64,000 bases of DNA, from NCBI RefSeq assembly GCF_009727055.1, contig NC_052350.1:20749862-20813861 (forward strand), given 5' to 3'. The notes beneath the pieces are model-generated. The model did not search any database. It was not told the DNA's origin and was given only the letters and a program-made list of their open reading frames with translations. Position 1 is the stretch's first letter; every line of letters begins with the position of its first letter. Positions 22,787 to 31,652 of the stretch are shown piece by piece. The stretch comes from Benincasa hispida (lineage: Eukaryota > Streptophyta > Magnoliopsida > Cucurbitales > Cucurbitaceae). The position numbers and the translations under genes were made by a program.

Positions 22787-23151
22787 TAGGCATTTGGATC
22801 AGGGCGGGCCTCATTCTTCATTTTCCCACAGGGATTCCCCTAATAATTCCCTACGGAGACTCCCCATTTTTTTTTAATTAAAATGGGCTTGGCTTCTTGG
22901 GCTTAGAGTTAGAATTTGGATATTTAATATTGGGCTCCAATCCAACATTATACATTAAAACATATATATAAATAAATTATTTTATATTTATAAATATATA
23001 TTTATAAAAATATAAACAATCAAATCGGAGTCGGGGTCGGGTCGGGGTCCCGAAAATCTTCCCCGGTTTGACTCCATACCCGGTCAAACTGGGGATTCCT
23101 TCCCCCTCCTCCGATTGGGGTGGGTCCTCGTGGGGAATTTTGCCAACCCTA
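22787..23151. mobile_element. hAT-like non-autonomous element (copy 3), at a junction
   Basis: The right end GGGGAATTTTGCCAACCCTA matches the ends of copies 1 and 2. The left end TAGGCATTTGG is degraded. CCCCGGTTTGACTCCATACC and GGTCAAACTGGGGATTCC blocks match copy 2. No 8-bp duplication: left ACGAAGGT, right ATGTATAT. It lies exactly between gypsy B and resumed gypsy A. Confidence 0.75.
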
Positions 23152-23450
23152 ATGTATATATGCCTGAAGCACCTTTTCCTTCTAAGCTGGCAAGGCCAAA
23201 TGAACCAACTGCAGACAAGGACAATGAGCTTTTGGAGATGTTTAAAAGTTTGGAGATAAATATACCTCTCCTTGATGCAGTCAAGCAAATCCCGAAATAT
23301 GCCAAATTCCTGAAGGAGCTTTGCACGAGGAAGAGACAAGCCAAGGAAAAGGAGAGAATGGTGGTAAGTCAATTTGTGTCTGCGATCCTTCAGAAAAACT
23401 TGCCAAAAAATAAAAAGATTCAGGTATGTTTTCTCTCATTTTCATTATAG
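23152..23450 (+). pseudogene. Gypsy A gag C-terminal region, resumed
   Basis: Frame VYMPEAPFPSKLARPNEPTA, DNELLEMFKSLEINIPLLDA and KQIPKYAKFLKELCTRKRQA is the gag-protease linker of Athila/Tat elements. It resumes gypsy A after the nested insertions. The part of gag between MQTDKS (8665) and here, including the zinc knuckle, is absent. Confidence 0.8.
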
Positions 23451-23860
23451 GTAAAAAGAAATTTGATAGGGCCATGCTAGATTTGGGTGCATCAATAAAT
23501 GTTATACCTTATTCAATTTATCGAGAATTAAAATTAAAGGACCTAACTGAGCTGGAGTTGCCATTCAATTAGCTAATAGGTCTTTTATACACCCATTAGG
23601 AGTCATAGAGGATGTCCTAGTTCAGGTCAATGAATTGCTTTTTCCTACTGATTTCTATGTTCTTAAGATGGAATAGTCCACATTTATCTCATCTGCATCC
23701 ATCTTGCTTGGGCAGAATTTTATAAAGACGACCAAGACTAAGATTGATGTGGATGAGGGCACTTTGTTTGTGGAGTTCGATGGTGAGTTGGTTAAATTTA
23801 ATATTTTCGATGCTATGAAACTTCCACCATAAGGCAAGTACATTCTTTGTGCCAAATATG
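23451..23860 (+). pseudogene. Gypsy A aspartic protease, broken
   Basis: Frame KKKFDRAMLDLGASINVIPY followed by SIYRELKLKDLTELELPF carries the active-site box DLGAS intact. Then the frame shifts several times; ILVQVNELLFPTDFYVLKM-like and SILLGQNFIKTTKTKIDVDE follow. It processes the polyprotein in intact elements. Stops prevent this here. Confidence 0.78.
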
Positions 23861-24034
23861 TGTTTGACTCTCTTGAGCATGAGATTATATGGGATGTCTA
23901 TGACAAAAATGAAGATGACTCAGGAAATTTGATCCTTCTTGGAGAGCTTGCCACCTTGTTTATGACAGGCCGGTAGGTATGCCCTCATGTTCTGATGATG
24001 AATCTTCTGATAAGGTGCTTCCTTTTGTTTTGCA

Positions 24035-25495
24035 GGCACCTAAATTGAAGTTGAAGAAGCTTCTAGACCACTTGAAATAACCCTATCTTGGGGAAGCTGA
24101 GACCTTGTCTGTCATAATTTCAAAGAACCTGACTAACGAACAAGAGAAGCAGTTGGCTGGAGGTATTGCAGAAATACAAGCTGGCCATTGGATCAACGTT
24201 GGATGACATAAAAGGTATTAGCTCTGTTGTGTACATGCATTGAATTTCTTTGGAAGATGGAGCTAAGCCTTGTCGATAGCCTCAACAACATCTAAATCCT
24301 GTCTTGAAGGAGGTAGTAATGAATGAGGTGTTCAAACTCTTAGATGCAGGTATTATCTATCATATTCCTGATATTGAGTGGGTTAGTCTTATTCATGTAG
24401 TGCCTAAGAAAACGGATATTACTGTGGTAAAAAATGATGAGGGTAGTTTAATTCCTATTAGGGTTCAGAATTGGTGGAGGATGTGTATAGATCTCAGAAA
24501 ATTAAATGTTGTAACTAGAAAGGACCACTTCCCCATTCCTTTATTGATCAGATGTTTGAAAGGCTAGCTGGTAAGCCCTTCTTCTGTTTCCTTGATGGTT
24601 TTTCAGGTTTCTATCAGATCTCGATTAACCAGGAGGACCAACAGAAGATGACTTTACATGTCCCTATGGTACCTTCGCCTTTAGAAGAATGCCATTTGGA
24701 CTATGTAATGCTCCTATCACCTTTCAGCGTTGTATGATGTCCATATTTTCTAAGTTTATTGAAAAATGCATGGAGGTTTTTATGGATGACTTTATTGTGT
24801 ATGGAAACTCAGTTGTTGATTGTCTATCTAATTTGTCTAGGGTGCTAGAAAGAGGCATTGAATCTAACCTGGTTCTTAATTTTGAAAAATGTCCTTTCAT
24901 GGCCTCACGTGGCATTGTATTGGGACACATAGTATCTAAGCATGGCATAGAGGTAGACCCTACTAAGATTGATGTTATTGCTAAGCTCCCTTACCCCACA
25001 AATGTGAGGGAGGTTCGTTCGTTTCATGGTCATGCAAGTTTCTATCGCAGGTTCATAAAATATTTTAGTAAGATTGCTCAACCAATGACCTCTCTTCTCC
25101 AAAAGGATGTGGCTTTTGATTTCAATGATGATTGCATGAGAAGTTTTAATGTGCTAAAGAACACCTTGTCGTGCACTCCGGTTATTCAGGCTTCTCATTG
25201 GGATCTTCCCTTCGTGATCATGTGCGATGTGAGTGACCATGTTGTAGAATCAGTGTTAGGGCCGAAGATTGATAAGAAACATCACGTCATCTACTATGCT
25301 TCAAAGACCCTCAACCCGGCTCAGTGCAACTACACCACGAAGAAAAATGAGATTTTAGCTGTTATTTTTGCTTTAGAAAAATTTTGCTCTTATATTATAG
25401 GATCTGAAGTTATTGTTTTTCTTGATCATGTAGCTTTGTGCTACCTAATGTCAAAGAAGGAGTCCAAGCCTAGATTGCTGAGGTGGGTTATATAA
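24035..25495 (+). pseudogene. Gypsy A reverse transcriptase and RNase H
   Basis: The lead-in LDHLK, LGEAETLSVIISKNLTNEQE and DIKGISSVVYMH is followed by VFKLLDAGIIYHIPD, QNWWRMCIDLRKLN, CFLDGFSGFYQIS (catalytic Asp) and, after a frameshift, [18 protein letters not shown] and [10 protein letters not shown] (catalytic Asp pair intact). RNase [20 protein letters not shown] (Asp), [18 protein letters not shown] (Glu) and [18 protein letters not shown] (Asp). The 268-residue frame 24689-25495 is the best preserved pol piece. Frameshifts at about 24570 and 24680 split it from the fingers part. Confidence 0.9.
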
Positions 25496-26727
25496 TCAAG
25501 AGTGAGTCAAAGTATTATGTTTGGGAGGACCCTATCCTATGGAAATTCTATTCTGATTAGGTAGTTAGGAGGTGTTTTCCTATAGATTCTAGTTTATATT
25601 GGGACACATTGTTTAGGGATGCAACTTTCCATTCTTTTAAGTTCTTACTCACATGCATCCTAGAAAAATACACGCTTAACTTTGGAGTTCTTATGATTGA
25701 GCCACCGAAAAGGAAGGTGCACCTTGTTGGTATAGGTAGTAACTTTCAATTCTTTTAAACCTTTCTTAACCATACTTTCATGTCCTTAGGATCCCTCTCA
25801 TTCAAATGTGATATTGGTTCATTCATGTACCCCTCCTGAACTCGGGTCATTACACTTTTCCTTCTTCTTGTGGATATACGTACATTTTATTGGCAGTGTA
25901 CTATGTTTCCAAATGGGTGGAAGCAAAGGCCTTAGTTATTGATGATGCTAAAGTGGTTGTAGGTTTCTTCAAGACTAACATTCTATGTAGGTTTGGCTTC
26001 CCTAAAGCAATCATCAACGATTAAGGATCACACTTTTGCAATCGGGTCATTGCCTCCTTGTTGAAAAAATATAATGTTCAACATCGTATCGTCACCCCAT
26101 GCCACCCTCAAACCAATGGGCAGGTGAAGGTGTCCAACAAGGAAATAAAAACCATTTTGGAAAAGGTGCTCAACCCAGGAAGAAATGATTTGAGCCTCCG
26201 ACTAGATGACAATATATGGGCTTACAGGACAGCTTTCAAGACTCCTATTAGGATGTCTCCCTACCGGATGGTTTATGGTGAGGCTTGCCATCTTTCAGTT
26301 GAAATCCAGCACAAGGCTTATTGGGTAGTCAAGAAGTGCAACTATGACTTAGAGGCAGCTGAGGAGGCCAGACTTCTATAGCTTCAAGAGTTAGAAGAGT
26401 TGAGTTTAGAGTTTTTTTAATAATTCTTTGATTTACAAGAAAAGAGAGAATGACCTTCATGACAAAATGATTGCTCTCAAGAAGTTTCAGGTAGGGAAAA
26501 AGGTACTTCTGTATAACTCTCGATTGAAATTTATGCCTGGTAAACTCCAGTCCAAGTGGCTTGGACCATTTGGTGTTTCTCACGTTTATCCTTATGGTGT
26601 AGTAGACATTGTTAATCTTGAGACAGGGAAGGTTATTAAGGTAAATGGGCACAAGTTGAAGGTCTTCCATGATAGCGAGTCGTTGCACTGCTTTGACATC
26701 GCCTACCGGTTGGACTCGTCAGTCTAG
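25496..26727 (+). pseudogene. Gypsy A integrase, internally deleted and mutated
   Basis: SKYYVWEDPILWKFYSD keeps the start of the zinc-binding region, then the HHCC domain and the first catalytic Asp are missing. The core resumes with YILLAVYYVSKWVEAKAL, FGFPKAIIND-stop-GSHF (second Asp), [20 protein letters not shown]. In the last, the catalytic Glu of GQVEVSN is Lys. Then [20 protein letters not shown] and [20 protein letters not shown]. After stops a 99-residue frame gives the C-terminal SRLKFMPGKLQSKWLGPFGV and NGHKLKVFHD. Confidence 0.88.
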
Positions 26728-28123
26728 CTCTAAAATCGAGCCATCACGGTCGAGTAACCGACCATAAATATTTGCACTACCTAGAGGCAGCCATGATTTA
26801 AATTTAATTTCTTTCTAGGATTAGATTTCAATTCAATATTTTTTTCTTTTTATTTATTTTGTTAAGCCTAATTCTTACTATTATTTTTGTTTACTAGGAT
26901 TTTTTAGAAGAAAAGGAGTCGAGCCGAGTGTCTTAGATCCTTCCTTCACTCCATTATTCATAGAAGTATTCTGATCCTCCGTACTTCATTTTAATCACAT
27001 TGAGGACAATGTGTGTTTTAAAAGTTGGGTGTAGGATGTTTGGATTTTTGGGCTGAATTTTTTTTTATTTTCATGATATTATTTGGGGTCCTAGAGCGTT
27101 GTGCTCGGACAATGCTTGCTTGATTAAGTTTGTCTTGCTGTTTTGTTCCTTATGGTGACTAGCCTATGATGCACTTGCATGAATTGTTTTTGCATTAGAA
27201 TAGGTTTGATGAAAAGGTTCATAATTTTCATGATGTTTTCGAAAAATTCTGCTTAATTTTTTTTTATTACATCTCTAAGCCCTTTGCATATCTATCTTTA
27301 CCTATTTGCTTGCTTAGAATTGAATTATGAGACCATAAGTTTTTTGTCACTCCGATAGGCCTTGGTGATAGATATTAGTTTTTTCGCGGTTCAATTTAGT
27401 AATGCATGCTTTAGATGTAGTCAATTGATATAACTGTCGCCTAGTAAAAAAAGAGAGATAGAGAGAGAGAATTTTCATTTATGCACCTTTAGGGGTCTAC
27501 TTCTCTTCTTCAAGGGTATGATTAACCTGAGGTGACCATGACACTCGTGATTTCCCTCTGAGCTAAAGTATCCTAGAGGAATGAGTAAGCTTAGGCCTTT
27601 TTGAAGGAAAATTGGCCCGTAGTTGAATGACTCGCATGACATCTGTGTGGGCAATCCAAAAAGAAAGTCGGTTTCCTAGATTAAGTTTTCCCTTTGAGCT
27701 TTAAAAAAAGGGAGATAATAATAATAAATGAGAAAGAAAAGCAAGCAGTAAGGCAATGGGTGATTAGATTTTGACTGATCTAATTTTATGTCATTACCAC
27801 TTTCATGCAGTAAAACTAATTCCAGAGCCTTCAAGCCAGTGTAGTGGGAAAATAAATGGAAGATTCATAAGACCATTCCGAACTCGCTCTTGTTCAAAAT
27901 GAATAACTTTGAGCTTGAACATGCATTAAAAATTTTAAAACGAGTTTTCAAACCGTTCATGATGATGGAATGCTTTTTTATTATCTAATCGATTGCGAAA
28001 TTAATTCTAGTTTACTATTGAGGCTTAAGTAAGGAAAATTCTAGTTTGACAAACTGATTATCTTTTGCATGATTGCTTGTTTTAACTTGCTCGAAGACGA
28101 TCAAGAATTAAGTTGAGGGTGTT
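26728..28123 (+). other. 3' non-coding region and polypurine tract of gypsy A
   Basis: No ORF of a known family. Contains TTTTAAAAGTTGGGTGTAGG (27015), a polypurine-like stretch just after pol, a GA microsatellite (27444-27470), the conserved CGTAGTTGAATGACTCGCATG motif (27616-27668), and AATTAAGTTGAGGGTGTT directly before the 3' LTR, the polypurine tract. Confidence 0.75.
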
Positions 28124-29609
28124 TGATAGCACTGGAAATGTGCTATCTTCTTCCAATTAACTTAGGATTGTTTAGTTACTTAATTTGGTTAAATTGATCA
28201 TTTTGTAGGACTCAAGTGCACAAGTAGTCAGATTAAGCATTTGGGACAAAAAGACGCTAAAATGACGAAGTTATGAGCTAAATTGATCAAATGACAAAAG
28301 AGTGAAGAATGCTACCCTACCAAGCATTACAATGCTCTAATTAAATCTTAGTCCAATGCTAGATCAACACTAGAAGGCAGAATGCTTGAATGCATAGTAG
28401 CGTTGTAATGCTTTGGAGATGCCCCAATGCCACCGTCGTGCCACTCATCAGTGCTTCCCTCTAACGCTCTAAGACATAATAGGCAGCATTGCAACGCTCG
28501 AACGTTGCAATGCTACGTGGTTTGACGGACGCACAGCCCAGCGCGCGCGCAACGCATCGTCAGGCCAGCACTGCAACACTTGCCTGACGCTCGACCATTA
28601 TGCGACGCTGCGGTAGTTTTATAAAAAGAATATATTTGGTTAGCCGATTACAGGAAGAACCAAGTACACCGATTTTTTAACGTCGCCGCTTTGTCCAGCC
28701 TAATTTTAGTTCCCTTTTACACCAAAATTCTGTAAAAATTCTTCCCCTTTTCCAATTGTATTGAATTCAAGCATGATTCAAGGCTAAAGCGTATGAACTT
28801 AGCTTGGGTTTGTTAGTTTAGTTTAGTTCTGATTCAATTTTTTAGACTCGTGTTGTAATTCTGTGAGTTTTATTATGAATTTATGAGACTTTATCTTGCA
28901 CATATTCTTCAATTTTCATGTATGGGATAATCTGACAAATTAGCTATGCATGTTTAATTGATTGCTTTGAATGACCCTAATTTGTAATCGTTATGTAGTA
29001 ATCACCTAGAAGCATGAGTTAAGTTAGTTTGTTGTGTTAATTTGGGATTTCAATTAGCAAGCATTTACTTTCTAACTTAGATAAATATCACACAATTAAC
29101 TAGTTAGACGATGGAAATCAATTAATTGGCTTTAACTTTGCCTTGAATCTTAATGCCTGTTGATTGATTGATTGGTTAAGGATTCTCGCTTTTCTGTTAA
29201 TTAACTTGATTTTGTGGACTACCGAGTAGGATTCTAATTGAGTAGGTTAAGTTAAAATTCAAATATCCTCGCAAATTTTTTAATTAGTCTGTGATAGAAT
29301 TGATGACGAATGAACTAAGCTATAATTACCTAAGCTAAGTATTCGTTCGATTGATAAATTTTTGCATTCTCTTACGTTGCACACTTTTTGTTCTCTAACA
29401 ATTTATTTCATAATTTCTCATAAAAATCCCCCCTTTTGGTTACTTCCTACAAGTTCCAATCTTTGAGGAATCCATATTCGGCTCTCTGAGGTTCGACCCT
29501 GGACTTACTACTTGTACTACTAATTAGTATAAGGGGTTAGTTTGGTGCATACAAATTTTATTTGCATAGACGCGGGTTCATGAACGACGGTGAAGCCAGC
29601 GGCCAACCA
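28124..29609 (+). repeat. 3' LTR of gypsy A
   Basis: 1,486 bp, starts TGATAGCACTGGAAATG and ends GGCCAACCA, followed by the duplication GGAAC. Contains the empty site for hAT-like copy 2 and a stretch (28610-28800) absent from the 5' LTR. Confidence 0.9.
28620..28627 (+). promoter_or_regulatory. TATA-like box in the 3' LTR of gypsy A
   Basis: TATAAAAA within TTTTATAAAAAGAATAT. It lies in the part deleted from the 5' LTR, so the 5' LTR lacks this promoter element. Confidence 0.5.
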
Positions 29610-30094
29610 GGAACAAACATTAGTATTGTTCTTACCATTTTTTTTTCTTATTCCCTTGGTTTATTTTATCTTCATTTTATCCTTGTGATATTTTGTTTAT
29701 TTTTACATGCATTTGTTTTAGATATGTAATTATTATTCGTTTCATTTATATGTTTGTTTGCTTTTTTTGTTCACCTTCTTTCTGTTCTATGTGGCCTTTC
29801 TTTGTTATTGTTTTATGTTTTTAATTTTTTGTAAAATAGGATGAAGTTAAGTATATGTAGCAAAAAGAGTTGAGATTGAGGTTTAAATGGAGGTACCATA
29901 CCTTTGGTAGTGGAAGATAACTTTTTCTTTGTGTTATAAAATAAACCTTTTTTTTTTTATTAAAGAAGAGACAAAAAAAAATTGTGAAGAGAGTTTGAGG
30001 AAGAAAAGAGAGAAAATAGTTTGGGGGTGTGGGAAAATTAATTTGAAATAGTAGAAGAAGGAAAGAAAAATGAAAGGTGAGTTTTAAAATGGAC
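29610..30094. other. AT-rich spacer
   Basis: GGAAC (29610-29614) is the right target duplication of gypsy A. No gene seen. TTTCTT-rich and GA-rich stretches. Confidence 0.6.
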
Positions 30095-30180
30095 CTTTAA
30101 TATTAATATTGTTGTTTTCAAAACTTATTAGAGAAATATTGTTGTTTTGAAACTTATTAGAGAAATATTGTTGTTTTGGG
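30095..30180 (+). repeat. Left terminal inverted repeat of the MULE-PMD element
   Basis: Built of three copies of a block AATATTGTTGTTTT with AAACTTATTAGAGA between them, mirrored at 34095-34200. The left outer border is uncertain by about 15 bp. Confidence 0.72.
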
Positions 30181-30194
30181 AATTCGAGGCTAGA

Positions 30195-30362
30195 GGTCGA
30201 ACGTTGAAAACTCGACTAATGTGGAGGTCGAACGTTGAGAACTCGACGAACAAAGAAAAATTTGGAAATAATACATAAGCCGAAATTTCAACACTCGACA
30301 AGGGAAATCTCGCGAATCTCGCTTAGGTTGTCGAATGTTGAAGTTTCGACACACATCCACCC
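30195..30362. repeat. Subterminal GTCGA...TCGAC words, left side
   Basis: GTCGAACGTTGAAAACTCGAC (30197), GTCGAACGTTGAGAACTCGA (30226), GCCGAAATTTCAACACTCGA (30279) and GTCGAATGTTGAAGTTTCGA (30330) are variants of one imperfect palindrome. Subterminal palindromic words are common in MULEs and may bind transposase. That role is inference. Confidence 0.75.
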
Positions 30363-30500
30363 TCGAGATTGCAGGTTTATTACTTTTCTTTTTCCCTCAT
30401 AGAGGAAATAAAGTAATGAGATGGTATACTATATGTATTTGTGTACTCGAGCTGCTTATAACAACCTATCCATTTTGTTATCATTTCGAATTATACGGGG

Positions 30501-30634
30501 GCTTGTGGGATTGACGTGAGGGGGTGGGGATGGCTATATTTCTGGGAGCGAACTCCAGGCGAATATGAAGCGCATGGATACGAGTTATGCCTTGGAATGA
30601 AAGATAATTCCGAATTAGCTTTGTCTACGAACAA
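30501..30634 (+). other. Plastid rRNA-operon promoter fragment (nuclear plastid DNA)
   Basis: I recognise from memory the region upstream of plastid 16S rRNA (Prrn): CTTGTGGGATTGACGTGAGG, GGATGGCTATATTTCTGGGA, GCGAACTCCAGGCGAATATG, AAGCGCATGGATAC and TTATGCCTTGGAATGAAAGA. The -35 box TTGACG (30511-30516) and -10 box TATATT (30535-30540) are intact with 18-bp spacing. The match stops at about ACGAACAA (30634), before the rRNA. A few bases differ from what I remember, as expected for an old transfer. It lies between the inverted repeats of the MULE-like element. A minus-strand ORF over it is not a gene. Confidence 0.85.
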
Positions 30635-30719
30635 AAAAATAGATCCATAATCAAAAAAGTGTTTGTGATTGTTCCAGAAGAAATGAAAGCTAGTAATCAT
30701 TAATGAAAAAATAACAACA

Positions 30720-30860
30720 ATAACAGAGAGAGCGAGATATTGAGAGAGAGCAATGGTGAGAGAGCGAGATCTTAGGAGAGATGCGAGGTTAGTGAGTAGA
30801 GCAAGATTTTAGAAAGAGAGCAAAGAATTGAGATGAGCAGATCTTAGGAAGAGAAGCGAG
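30720..30860. repeat. GAGAGCGAGATC words, left side of the MULE
   Basis: Repeated GAGAGAGAGCGAGAT and GAGAGAGCGAGATCTTAGG words. The complementary words (TCTCGCTCTTGCTCTCGCTC) lie at 33840-33935 on the other side of the PMD gene, so the two form part of the inverted ends. Confidence 0.7.
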
Positions 30861-31214
30861 AGTCTTCACTTTATTTGAACTTTCCATAGATTATATATAT
30901 ATAAAAGAGAAAAAAGAGCTAATAACCATACTATAATTGAATAATCATTAGACAACAAATTGAATATATTAGATTATTATACTATAATTGAATAATCATT
31001 AGACAATAAATTGAATAAATTGAATATATTAGATTATTATAACTATAAATTGAATATATTAGAATTATTATAAAATGTAAAACTTTATTGATTACAAAAA
31101 AAAAAAAATTGAATATACAGTAGATTATTATAAAAAATTGAATATACAATAAATTATAATAAAAAATGAATATACAATAAAATGAATATATAATTAAAAA
31201 AATTATTTATTATT

Positions 31215-31335
31215 CAATCCCTAACTATCTGGAGCCCGTCTTAGTAACGAAGGACACTTCCTTCGATATGTCCTAACTGGTTACAAAATCCACATCATTG
31301 TCGAGTAGCTGGTTCTGTCCAATCCATCTCGTTGT
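31215..31335 (-). pseudogene. Zinc-knuckle remnant, minus strand
   Basis: On the minus strand the frame reads CGFCNQLGHI and then, with a one-base shift, KCPS. Together this gives a CCHC knuckle (C-x2-C-x4-H-x4-C). Such knuckles end MULE transposases and some gag proteins. Its strand is opposite to the transposase and PMD pieces next to it. Only about 30 residues can be read, so assignment is weak. Confidence 0.45.
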
Positions 31336-31439
31336 GATAACGTGAACTTTTCGGGTGTCAGTTTATGTTTATCGTGTCGGGTGTCAGTTTCAAATTCAAA
31401 AGTTCAAAAAAGCAATTGAAGATATCAAAGGAATAAATT

Positions 31440-31652
31440 AGAGCTGTCTAAGTTTTTTTTACAACATTAGTTTAGAGCAATGGACTTGTGCACGTGATGG
31501 AGGATTCAGATATGGGTGGATGACGACAAATCTATCAGAGTGCATAAATGGAATCCTCAAAGGAGCTCGAATGTTGCCTATAAATGCTCTTGCTCATATA
31601 ACATTCTTCAAATGCGTGAACTATTTCAAGAAAAGAAGAGCATAAATAAAGG
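31440..31652 (+). pseudogene. MULE transposase C-terminal fragment
   Basis: The plus strand reads WTCARDGGFRYGWMTTNLSE followed by CINGILKGARMLPINALAHI and TFFKCVNYFKKRR. This is the conserved stretch after the MULE transposase catalytic core (the DGG-R-G-MTTNLSE signature before the SWIM zinc finger). The catalytic DDE core is not present here. The fragment runs straight into the PMD reading region, with a stop between. In an intact element the transposase would cut and insert the DNA between the inverted repeats. Confidence 0.82.

Larger units (their letters stand above)
6106..29609 (+). mobile_element. Gypsy element A (Athila/Tat type) carrying nested insertions
   Basis: Two direct LTRs that start TGATAGCA and end CCA bound the element. 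The flanks are GGAAT (6101-6105) and GGAAC (29610-29614), a 5-bp duplication with one change. Order: LTR, primer site for tRNA-Asp, gag, protease, reverse transcriptase, RNase H, integrase, 3' non-coding, LTR. Gag is broken at 8665 by an antisense Copia element, which holds gypsy element B. Pol resumes at 23152. All frames are broken. LTR differences (insertion, deletion, many substitutions) indicate an old insertion. Confidence 0.88.

Noticed and set aside
30491..30700. 69-residue minus-strand ORF
   Set aside because: It runs over the plastid promoter-like DNA on the wrong strand; no protein similarity is apparent.
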